Shown here piece after piece: positions 1-4,501 of a stretch of DNA of 6,051 nt. The translations under genes were made by a program, and so were the position numbers. Source of the DNA: Candidatus Nomurabacteria bacterium (GTDB taxonomy: Bacteria; Patescibacteriota; Minisyncoccia; Phycocordibacterales; UBA9973); assembly GCA_023267245.1 (NCBI GenBank), contig JAHFNP010000020.1, forward strand, positions 2,193 to 8,243, in the 5' to 3' direction. How positions within the stretch are numbered: the first letter of the stretch is position 1; each line of letters starts with the position of its first letter. Under the pieces are notes generated by a model. The model had not been told where the DNA came from. It saw nothing but the letters and a program-made list of their open reading frames with translations, and searched no databases.

Positions 1-692
1 ATGACACCGCCAGTCGGGAAATCCGGACCTTTGATGAATTGAAGCAAGTCTTCCGTCGTGGCATTTTCATTTTCCAATAGATGACTCGCGGCATCGACAA
101 CTTCGCTTAAGTTGTGCGGGGGAATATTTGTCGCCATACCAACCGCAATACCCAAAGTACCATTTAGAAGTAAACTTGGAACGACAGCCGGTAAGACAGA
201 CGGCTCTTGGCGAGTGGAATCATAGTTCGGCCTGAAGTTAACCGTATCCTTTTCAAGATCGCGCAAAAGAAGAGACGATATTTGAGACATCTTGGCCTCC
301 GTATAACGCATCGCCGCGGCGGAGTCACCGTCGATCGAGCCGAAGTTTCCTTGGCCGGTCACAAGCGGATAACGATAGGAGAAATCCTGCGCCATGCCCA
401 CCATAGAGTCATACACAGCGACATCGCCGTGCGGATGATATTTACCTAACACATCTCCCACCACCAAGGCGGATTTTCTGAAGCGCGCGGACGAAGTCAA
501 CCCCAATTCATGCATAGAATAAAGAATACGGCGGTGAACAGGCTTCAAACCGTCGCGGACATCGGGCAATGCACGGTCGGTAATAACCGACATCGCATAG
601 TCGATGAATGATTCTTTCATTTCAGTAACAATGTTGCGAGGAACAACGCTTAATTTATTTATCTTTTCTGTTGGAATTGGTTCTTTGGCCAT
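1..692 (-). CDS. gyrA: DNA gyrase subunit A, N-terminal part (runs off left edge)
   Basis: This is the catalytic (breakage-reunion) subunit of DNA gyrase, which with GyrB introduces negative supercoils using ATP. Translation from the ATG at 692-690 stays open for 230 codons to the left edge; the rest of the winged-helix/tower region and the C-terminal DNA-wrapping domain are outside the window. Visible landmarks are [27 protein letters not shown] (given here as DYAMSV, residues 31-36, and LKPVHRRIL, 49-57), YHPHGD at 85-90, [20 protein letters not shown] at 113-132 with catalytic Tyr130 (E. coli Tyr122), and [14 protein letters not shown] further on. The residue matching E. coli Ser83 is Val91; the Asp87 equivalent (Asp95) is kept. 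Thr112 replaces the Asp usual before GQGNFGS. It is the last visible gene of a minus-strand operon, 5 bases after the preceding stop, with no Shine-Dalgarno sequence. ParC is the alternative, but a lone GyrA-type subunit is more usual in such small genomes. Confidence 0.95.
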   Translation of the reverse strand, partial: MAKEPIPTEKINKLSVVPRNIVTEMKESFIDYAMSVITDRALPDVRDGLKPVHRRILYSMHELGLTSSARFRKSALVVGDVLGKYHPHGDVAVYDSMVGMAQDFSYRYPLVTGQGNFGSIDGDSAAAMRYTEAKMSQISSLLLRDLEKDTVNFRPNYDSTRQEPSVLPAVVPSLLLNGTLGIAVGMATNIPPHNLSEVVDAASHLLENENATTEDLLQFIKGPDFPTGGV

Positions 693-697
693 AAAAA

Positions 698-937
698 TTA
701 TTGTGCTTTTATTTTAGACGATACATCGTTGTAAGTGCTGGCGATATTGTCTTTGATAATGCTAAATGGTTTTAATTCTTCTTGAACCTTGGCCGCATCT
801 ATCGAAGAGAATCTATATTGTAAAGTAAAAATCCAAAAAATCACAATCAGGCCGCCGATAGCGATCGTCGCGACATAGAGTATTTGTTTTCTGACATGCT
901 CCGGCTTATTTTGAATTTTTTTAATAAATTTTTTCAT
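698..937 (-). CDS. Small single-pass membrane protein, unknown function
   Basis: I do not recognise a family for this 79-residue protein. It has a basic N-terminus ([10 protein letters not shown], then HVRKQ), one strongly hydrophobic segment at about residues 19-39 ([21 protein letters not shown]), and a polar tail rich in Lys, Glu, Asp and Ser that may be helical. The positive-inside rule puts the N-terminus in the cytoplasm and the roughly 40-residue tail outside. There is no cleavable signal peptide motif or cysteine. The ATG directly follows the TAG of the upstream MBL-fold gene (TAGATG), so the two are very likely translationally coupled; gyrA starts 5 bases after its stop. The tight placement between two longer genes and the coherent membrane topology support a real gene. 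Function is unknown; a membrane anchor or scaffold role would be speculation. Confidence 0.8.
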   Translation of the reverse strand: MKKFIKKIQNKPEHVRKQILYVATIAIGGLIVIFWIFTLQYRFSSIDAAKVQEELKPFSIIKDNIASTYNDVSSKIKAQ

Positions 938-1570
938 CTATTTAAATACTATAATCTCGCCGTCTTTCATATCAAGATCTTTTTTCTTGAGTGTAAGCTT
1001 GTCAATCGGCTCGACTTTCTCCGCACCGCCTTCTTTTATGAAAATTTTAAGAGAATCCTTGGCCTTGTCATCGCCGTAATCCATTGGGATGATTATTTTC
1101 GGCTCAAGAGACAATGAAAGCTTGTATGCCTTCTCGGGATCAAGCACGCCACTGCCGCCAATCGGAACAAATAAAACATCCGAACCGGAAATAGCCTCTC
1201 TTATTTCATTGCTGATCTCTCCGGACACAGATCCAAGGAAACACAGCTTGATATCGTCCAAAATAAAAGAATAGATCGTATTCATATACTTTTCCTTGTT
1301 GATTTCTGTTTCAGTAAGGAAGCCTCTGATCGAAACATCGCTGACTTCGTAGTCGCCAGGGCCGGAAACAACAAAAGGTACAGACCCTCCATGCGTAGCA
1401 GTATCAACCCCGTTGAAATCGGGATGATTTGTCGTAATCATGACAATATTTGATCCAAAACGGGAGATTTTATCCTTGTATTTGGAATCTTTGCTGATTG
1501 GATTTAGAGCGATAACCAGATCGCCTTGCTGAATCTTGAAAAATTGCTTTCCGAAATAATTGATGATCAT
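938..1570 (-). CDS. MBL-fold protein lacking the usual metal ligands
   Basis: This 210-residue protein resembles the short metallo-beta-lactamase-fold hydrolases (UPF0173/YtkL-like) common in Patescibacteria. The fold-level signature is present: an N-terminal beta region (MIINYFGKQFFKI), VMITTNHPDFNGVD at 43-55 where the HxHxDH metal motif should lie, SGPGDYEV at 69-76, FLGS at 111-114 where HLGD is expected, VPIGG at 135-139, and IIIPMDYG at 159-166 where IPMHY is expected. The histidine ligands are therefore missing from all three metal-binding motifs, with only His49 and Asp51 left in the first. That argues against metal-dependent hydrolysis, though the fold and perhaps a binding or structural role may remain. 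It is the first gene of the operon ending in gyrA and starts at what appears to be the first transcribed base. An upstream start is unlikely because the promoter -10 box ends 7 bases before the ATG. Family assignment is from recalled motifs, not a search. Confidence 0.85.
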   Translation of the reverse strand: MIINYFGKQFFKIQQGDLVIALNPISKDSKYKDKISRFGSNIVMITTNHPDFNGVDTATHGGSVPFVVSGPGDYEVSDVSIRGFLTETEINKEKYMNTIYSFILDDIKLCFLGSVSGEISNEIREAISGSDVLFVPIGGSGVLDPEKAYKLSLSLEPKIIIPMDYGDDKAKDSLKIFIKEGGAEKVEPIDKLTLKKKDLDMKDGEIIVFK

Positions 1571-1572
1571 GC

Positions 1573-1601
1573 TTGCATTATAGCAAATATTTTATTATTA
1601 T
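1573..1601 (+). promoter_or_regulatory. Candidate promoter for rpsA
   Basis: TTGCAT at 1573-1578 and TATTAT at 1596-1601 are separated by 17 bases, a reasonable -35/-10 pair reading toward rpsA. The predicted start near 1608 would give a leader of about 125 bases containing the three hairpins below. Its -35 overlaps the -10 of the divergent operon (1577-1582), so the two promoters could compete for polymerase. The region is AT-rich, so chance matches are possible. A weaker -10-like TATATG at 1720-1725, 7 bases before the rpsA ATG, is an alternative that would place the hairpins upstream of transcription. Confidence 0.4.
1577..1585 (-). promoter_or_regulatory. Extended -10 promoter of the MBL-gyrA operon (leaderless)
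   Basis: Read on the minus strand, TGC-TATAAT is a consensus -10 hexamer with the extended TGn element. It is followed by 6 bases (GCAAGC) and then the ATG of the MBL-fold gene at 1570, so the expected +1 falls on or next to the A of the start codon. The -35 at 17-bp spacing is poor (TTTTAT at 1605-1600), which is usual when an extended -10 is present. The predicted mRNA is leaderless. Confidence 0.7.
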
Positions 1602-1625
1602 AAAAGCACATATTTATTAATAAGA

Positions 1626-1655
1626 CCCGGCCTCCGCCAGCTGGCGGAGGCCGGG
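1626..1655. repeat. Perfect 30-base GC-rich palindrome
   Basis: The sequence equals its own reverse complement over 30 bases, centred between 1640 and 1641, with the core TCCGCCAGCTGGCGGA at 1633-1648. The same 16-base core occurs again inside pth at 3599-3614, so this looks like an interspersed palindromic repeat rather than a unique regulatory hairpin. As RNA it would form a very stable stem. No U-run follows on either side, so it is not a standard terminator. Confidence 0.85.
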
Positions 1656-1656
1656 C

Positions 1657-1699
1657 AAGTCCTAGGCTAGCCTTCCGACAATCGGAAAACCTAGGATTT
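1657..1699 (+). promoter_or_regulatory. Compound hairpin in the rpsA leader
   Basis: An outer 10-bp stem pairs 1657-1666 (AAGTCCTAGG) with 1690-1699 (CCTAGGATTT), with one G-U pair. An inner 6-bp stem pairs TTCCGA (1673-1678) with TCGGAA (1682-1687) around CAA. The two are joined by an asymmetric internal loop (6 bases on the left, 2 on the right). CCTAGG is itself a palindrome and appears in both outer arms. It starts one base after the 30-base palindrome and abuts the next hairpin. A leader structure controlling rpsA or a second repeat unit are both possible. Confidence 0.6.
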
Positions 1700-1720
1700 A
1701 ATCCGCGACAAGCGGATTTT
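1700..1720 (+). promoter_or_regulatory. Third hairpin before rpsA, with a short T run
   Basis: AATCCGC (1700-1706) pairs with GCGGATT (1712-1718) around the loop GACAA, and TTTT lies at 1717-1720. The stem is terminator-like but short, and the T run is only four, so attenuation is possible but unproven. The same GACAA pentamer lies at the top of the preceding hairpin (1677-1681), suggesting that the two structures are related. It ends 12 bases before the rpsA ATG. Confidence 0.55.
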
Positions 1721-1732
1721 ATATGTTTAATT

Positions 1733-2815
1733 ATGATTAATACAGAGATTAAAGTTGAGAACTCTTTTATGGGTTCTCTAATCGAGAAAAACCTCAAAAA
1801 TATCGAGGTTGACTCTATAGTTGAAGGTCCGGTTATTAACGTCAAGAAATCCGCGGTTTATATCGATTTGGCTCCATTTGGAACCGGTATCATATACGGC
1901 CGAGAGTTTATAAACGCCAAGGATATCATCAAGAAGATAAATATCGGCGATGTTATCAAAGCAAAGGTTATCGAAGTCGAGAATGAAGAAGGATACATTG
2001 ATCTTTCTCTGAAAGAAGCGAAGCAAGCACTTACTTGGACTGAAGCTGAAGAAGCGATAAGAAATAAAACAATATTTGAAATACCTATTAAGGAAGCCAA
2101 CAAGGGCGGACTTATCTTGGAGTGGCAAGGGATCGAAGGATTCTTGCCGGCTTCACAGCTCAAGGCTGATCACTATCCGAGAGTGCTCGACGGTGATAAG
2201 GATAAAATATTGAAGGAATTGAAGAAGCTCATCGATCAGAAGATAAAAGTTATCATCATCGGGGCTATTCCAAAAGAAGGCAAACTTATCTTCTCTGAAA
2301 AAGATACCAATCCGGAAGAACGCCAAGAAATCATCGGCAAGTACACTGTCGGCAATGAAGTCGAATGCACTGTCGCCGGTATTGTTGATTTCGGAATATT
2401 CCTCAAGCTCGAAGAAGGACTTGAAGGTCTCGTCCACATCTCAGAGATCGATTGGGGCTTAGTCGAAGATCCTAGAACTATGTTCAAGGTCGGAGATGTC
2501 GTCAAAGCAAAAATAATTGAAATAAAGGGCGGAAAGATTTCACTCTCAATCAAAGCTTTGAAAGACAATCCTTGGAATGAATTTGAAGGCAAGCTCAAGA
2601 AGGGCGATATCATCAAAGGAGTCGTCATCAAATACAACAAGCACGGCGCTCTTGTCTCGATCAAAGAAGGAGTCGCGGGACTTGTCCACAATTCGACTTT
2701 CGGTTCTGAAGCGAAGCTTCACGAAAAGCTCGAACTTGGCAAGACTTATGATTTCCAAATAACTCTCTTTGAGCCAAAGGATCAAAAAATGACCCTCGCA
2801 TTTCTTGAGAAATAA
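1733..2815 (+). CDS. rpsA: 30S ribosomal protein S1 (four S1 domains)
   Basis: S1 binds single-stranded mRNA on the small subunit and helps recruit messages lacking strong Shine-Dalgarno sites. The 360-residue protein has four OB-fold S1 repeats at about 26-95, 112-190, 204-275 and 289-358. The third is the most canonical (VDFGIFLKLEEGLEGLVHIS at 218-237, then VGDVVKAKI and KISLSIK). The second carries the degenerate GIEGFLPASQL form typical of S1 domain 2. E. coli S1 has six domains; the short form resembles those of Gram-positive bacteria and reduced genomes. I chose the first in-frame ATG; the ATG at 1769 (residue 13) is possible, since the first S1 domain begins only at about residue 26. 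No Shine-Dalgarno sequence is seen. A structured leader lies directly upstream and a strong terminator 18 bases downstream, so the gene is probably monocistronic. A generic S1-domain RNA-binding protein is the fallback name. Confidence 0.9.
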   Translation: MINTEIKVENSFMGSLIEKNLKNIEVDSIVEGPVINVKKSAVYIDLAPFGTGIIYGREFINAKDIIKKINIGDVIKAKVIEVENEEGYIDLSLKEAKQALTWTEAEEAIRNKTIFEIPIKEANKGGLILEWQGIEGFLPASQLKADHYPRVLDGDKDKILKELKKLIDQKIKVIIIGAIPKEGKLIFSEKDTNPEERQEIIGKYTVGNEVECTVAGIVDFGIFLKLEEGLEGLVHISEIDWGLVEDPRTMFKVGDVVKAKIIEIKGGKISLSIKALKDNPWNEFEGKLKKGDIIKGVVIKYNKHGALVSIKEGVAGLVHNSTFGSEAKLHEKLELGKTYDFQITLFEPKDQKMTLAFLEK

Positions 2816-2833
2816 TCATTAAACAATATTTTC

Positions 2834-2868
2834 ACTAAAAAAACCTTACAAAGTAAGGTTTTTTTAGT
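2834..2868 (+). terminator. Rho-independent terminator after rpsA
   Basis: A perfect 16-bp stem pairs 2834-2849 with 2853-2868 around an AAA loop. The GC-containing top (ACCTTAC/GTAAGGT) is flanked by A7 on the left and T7 on the right. The T run follows the hairpin core in the rpsA direction. The mirror-image A run means it could also stop transcription from the opposite strand, although no minus-strand gene reads into it here. Confidence 0.9.
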
Positions 2869-2938
2869 ATACAAAACCATAATTATTTGTTAGACTTTGG
2901 GCAGAAAAAAAATACTCACTTCTTTAAAAAATATCGCC

Positions 2939-3142
2939 ATGAAAAAGAAAGTCATAGATTTTTTATTGTATTTCGGATTGCCTTTAAAATTTTTCGGATT
3001 GCTTACTTTTGTCCCCGGCTTGCCAACCGCCTTTCGGATAATACTCTGGATATGCCCATTTGCCATATATTCGATATATTATTTTGGCAAAAAGAAACAT
3101 GAAAAAGAAATCGCTGAGAGAAAGAAAAATCAAGAAAAGTAA
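2939..3142 (+). CDS. Small two-helix membrane protein, unknown function
   Basis: This encodes 67 residues from the ATG at 2939. The frame also stays open to a TTG at 2897, which would add 14 mostly polar residues, but the ATG start places a normal KKK-hydrophobic N-terminus first and is preferred. Two hydrophobic stretches, about residues 5-25 (VIDFLLYFGLPLKFFGLLTFV) and 28-49, are separated by a tight PGLP turn. The tail is highly charged (KKKHEKEIAERKKNQEK), and the charge pattern predicts a hairpin with both ends in the cytoplasm. No family is recognised. It sits alone between two terminators and its stop codon overlaps the downstream terminator stem. A weak promoter (TTGTTA at 2887-2892, AATACT at 2911-2916, 18-base spacer) could drive it. 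The coherent topology and flanking terminators make a real gene likely. Confidence 0.65.
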   Translation: MKKKVIDFLLYFGLPLKFFGLLTFVPGLPTAFRIILWICPFAIYSIYYFGKKKHEKEIAERKKNQEK

Positions 3143-3171
3143 AAGCCCTACACTTGTTGTGCAGGGCTTTT
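3141..3171. terminator. Bidirectional terminator between the small membrane gene and pth
   Basis: AAAAGCCCT (3141-3149) pairs with AGGGCTTTT (3163-3171), and CAC (3151-3153) pairs with GTG (3159-3161) across one A-C mismatch, with loop TTGTT. A T run follows on the plus strand, and the A run at the left gives the equivalent U run on the minus strand. It therefore fits both converging genes: its left arm overlaps the last two bases of the membrane-protein stop codon, and it lies 4 bases past the pth stop. Confidence 0.85.
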
Positions 3172-3175
3172 TATT

Positions 3176-3778
3176 TTAGTTATTGAAAAGGGTCATGGCT
3201 TTTTGGTTGCCTTCGGTCATGATGACTTCCAGCGCTTCGGCCACTTTCTTGGAAAGCTTTTTGAGCTCAACCATTTCCTTTTCTTTAAATACGCTCATGA
3301 GATAAGTGACAACGGCTTTCTCCCCCTTTGGCTTTTTTAATTTGCCGGAAGGAGTCTCGCTCGCGATACCGACTCTGATCCTTAAAAATTCTTCAGATTT
3401 TAGATTCTTGATGATTGATTCCATCCCCCTATGCCCGCCGGCGCTGCGATTGAAAGAAATTTTCAGCCGGCCAAGAGGCAAATCCAAGTCATCATATATA
3501 ACCACCAATTGAGCCAGGTCTTTTTTTGATTTTATAAGGGGTGCGACGCTCTTGCCGGAATTGTTCATGAAGTTGTTGGGCAGGATGAATTGTACTTTTC
3601 CGCCAGCTGGCGGACTGCCGATTTTGCCGGATGAAATAAGGGCCTTCAGTTTCCCCTCTTCTTTCCATTCAGAAAAATCACCTTTCTTGGCAATCATTCT
3701 TAATATTTCTCGGCCGGTATTGTGCCGCGTATTTTCGTACTCATCGCCCGGATTACCCAAGCCAACAATTGTAAACAT
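3176..3778 (-). CDS. pth: Peptidyl-tRNA hydrolase
   Basis: Pth cleaves the ester bond of peptidyl-tRNAs that drop off ribosomes, freeing tRNA in the cytoplasm. The 200-residue protein is full length (E. coli 194). Motifs are VGLGNPGDEYENTRHNTG at 5-22 with Asn9 and catalytic His19 (E. coli Asn10, His20), LPNNFMNNSG at 66-75 with Asn72 (Asn68), and YDDLDLPLG at 95-103 with Asp96 (Asp93). The motif SAGGHRGMESI at 112-122 has Arg117 where E. coli has Asn114, a residue involved in substrate binding. The loop at 55-61 (SPPAGGK) is encoded by the palindromic repeat described separately and makes the region before LPNNFMN about four residues longer than in E. coli. The gene is probably monocistronic, with its own leaderless-type promoter and a shared terminator downstream. 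Its start is fixed by the conserved N-terminus. Confidence 0.96.
   Translation of the reverse strand: MFTIVGLGNPGDEYENTRHNTGREILRMIAKKGDFSEWKEEGKLKALISSGKIGSPPAGGKVQFILPNNFMNNSGKSVAPLIKSKKDLAQLVVIYDDLDLPLGRLKISFNRSAGGHRGMESIIKNLKSEEFLRIRVGIASETPSGKLKKPKGEKAVVTYLMSVFKEKEMVELKKLSKKVAEALEVIMTEGNQKAMTLFNN
3599..3614. repeat. Second copy of the 16-base palindrome, inside pth
   Basis: TCCGCCAGCTGGCGGA is identical to the core of the 30-base palindrome at 1633-1648. Read in the pth frame it gives PPAGG (residues 56-60). The element contains no stop codon in any of its reading frames, which would let it enter a gene without breaking it. The flanking pth sequence lacks the outer arms of the longer copy. 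Confidence 0.85.
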
Positions 3779-3784
3779 AGCTAT

Positions 3785-3793
3785 ATTCTAACA
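3785..3793 (-). promoter_or_regulatory. Extended -10 promoter of pth (leaderless)
   Basis: On the minus strand, TGT-TAGAAT is a five-of-six -10 hexamer with the extended TGn element. It is followed by 6 bases (ATAGCT) and the pth ATG at 3778. No -35 is recognisable at 17-18 bp. The spacing matches that of the MBL-gyrA operon promoter exactly and predicts a leaderless mRNA. Confidence 0.6.
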
Positions 3794-3829
3794 AAAAAAT
3801 CATATTTCTTCGCCTTTTACTTCCTATTT

Positions 3830-3851
3830 CACAACGCGAAGTCCCGTTGTG
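3830..3851. promoter_or_regulatory. Inverted repeat overlapping the lepB -35, possible operator
   Basis: CACAACG (3830-3836) and CGTTGTG (3845-3851) are perfect inverted 7-mers separated by 8 bases. The right arm covers most of the predicted lepB -35 hexamer (3847-3852), and the whole dyad lies upstream of both predicted start sites in the pth-lepB divergent region. Dyads of this size are typical of dimeric repressor sites, but no regulator gene is in view and a chance dyad is possible. Confidence 0.35.
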
Positions 3852-3875
3852 TCAAGTCGATATTTGTTATATGAT
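3847..3875 (+). promoter_or_regulatory. Promoter of the lepB-hisS-def operon (leaderless)
   Basis: TTGTGT (3847-3852) and TATGAT (3870-3875) are separated by 17 bases. Six bases (TGTGAG) then lead to the lepB ATG at 3882, so transcription should start at or beside the start codon. The in-frame GTG at 3849 lies inside the -35 and cannot be the start if this promoter is right. Confidence 0.6.
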
Positions 3876-3881
3876 TGTGAG

Positions 3882-4496
3882 ATGGACAAAAAACATATTT
3901 ATAGTGAAAAAGAATTCCCCCCAATTGTCACAGAGATTATAAAAAAGACAAGCAATGAAAGTTCGTTTTGGGAACTTATCAAATTCGCCATCCTGGCTAT
4001 CATCATCGTCGTGCCGATCAGAGCCTATGTCGCCCAGCCGTTTTTTGTCAGCGGCAGCTCTATGGTCCCGACATTTGAAAATGGCCAATACTTGATCGTC
4101 GATGAAATCTCCTACCGCTTCAGAGAACCAAAGCGCGACGAAGTCATCGTCTTCAAATATCCGAAGGACACCACGAAATTTTTCATCAAAAGGATTATCG
4201 GCCTGCCAAATGAAACTTTGACTATCAATGGCAATAAAGTGACAATTAAAAATACCGAATTTCCAAACGGCTTTACTCTCGACGAACCGTTCGTTAAAAA
4301 CGAATCTTCAAACGAACTCACGATAACATTGAAAAATGATGAATATTTTGTCATGGGTGACAATAGAATCGCCAGCTCTGATTCGAGAGTTTGGGGTACA
4401 TTGCCAAAAAATTTAATAATCGGTCGAACCTTGGTAAGATTGCTGCCTGTTTCAACTGCATCGATATTGCCAGGTTCATTTAATCCAGCGTCATAA
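3882..4496 (+). CDS. lepB: Signal peptidase I
   Basis: This membrane-anchored serine protease removes signal peptides from exported preproteins on the outer face of the membrane. The 204-residue form (from ATG 3882) has a cytoplasmic N-terminus of about 30 residues, one transmembrane helix at about 31-49 (ELIKFAILAIIIVVPIRAY), and then the catalytic domain. Box B is VSGSSMVPTF with nucleophile Ser60 immediately before Met61. Box D is FIKRIIGLP with general base Lys103. Box E is MGDNRIASSDSRVWG. The Ser/Lys dyad is intact, so activity is expected. The single membrane span and compact length resemble Gram-positive-type enzymes rather than E. coli LepB, which has two spans. An in-frame GTG at 3849 would add 11 residues but falls within the predicted promoter. 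It is the first gene of an operon; hisS begins 5 bases after its stop. Confidence 0.95.
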   Translation: MDKKHIYSEKEFPPIVTEIIKKTSNESSFWELIKFAILAIIIVVPIRAYVAQPFFVSGSSMVPTFENGQYLIVDEISYRFREPKRDEVIVFKYPKDTTKFFIKRIIGLPNETLTINGNKVTIKNTEFPNGFTLDEPFVKNESSNELTITLKNDEYFVMGDNRIASSDSRVWGTLPKNLIIGRTLVRLLPVSTASILPGSFNPAS

Positions 4497-4501
4497 AAAA
4501 T

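Noticed and set aside
207..449. Plus-strand open frame of 80 codons
   Set aside because: It lies wholly antisense to conserved gyrA sequence, including the YHPHGD and QGNFGS region, and shows no recognisable protein features.
1626..1720. CRISPR array or phage attachment site
   Set aside because: The units are palindromes of different sequence without regular direct repeats and spacers, and no integrase or cas gene is present.
1700..1720. Strong Rho-independent terminator before rpsA
   Set aside because: The stem is 7 bp with only four Ts and sits directly before an essential gene with no clear alternative promoter; at most it is an attenuator.
1567..1845. Minus-strand open frame across the rpsA start and intergenic palindromes
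   Set aside because: It is antisense to the rpsA N-terminus and translates the hairpin repeats; it also overlaps the divergent promoters.
1778..2785. Several open frames of 79-151 codons on the minus strand
   Set aside because: All are shadows of rpsA, whose plus-strand frame carries four clear S1 domains.
2887..3102. Alternative frame overlapping the small membrane protein
   Set aside because: It overlaps the better candidate frame, has no coherent membrane topology and lacks a convincing start.
3849..3881. GTG start extending lepB by 11 residues
   Set aside because: The added segment overlaps the predicted -35/-10 elements and adds nothing conserved; the ATG at 3882 fits the promoter spacing.
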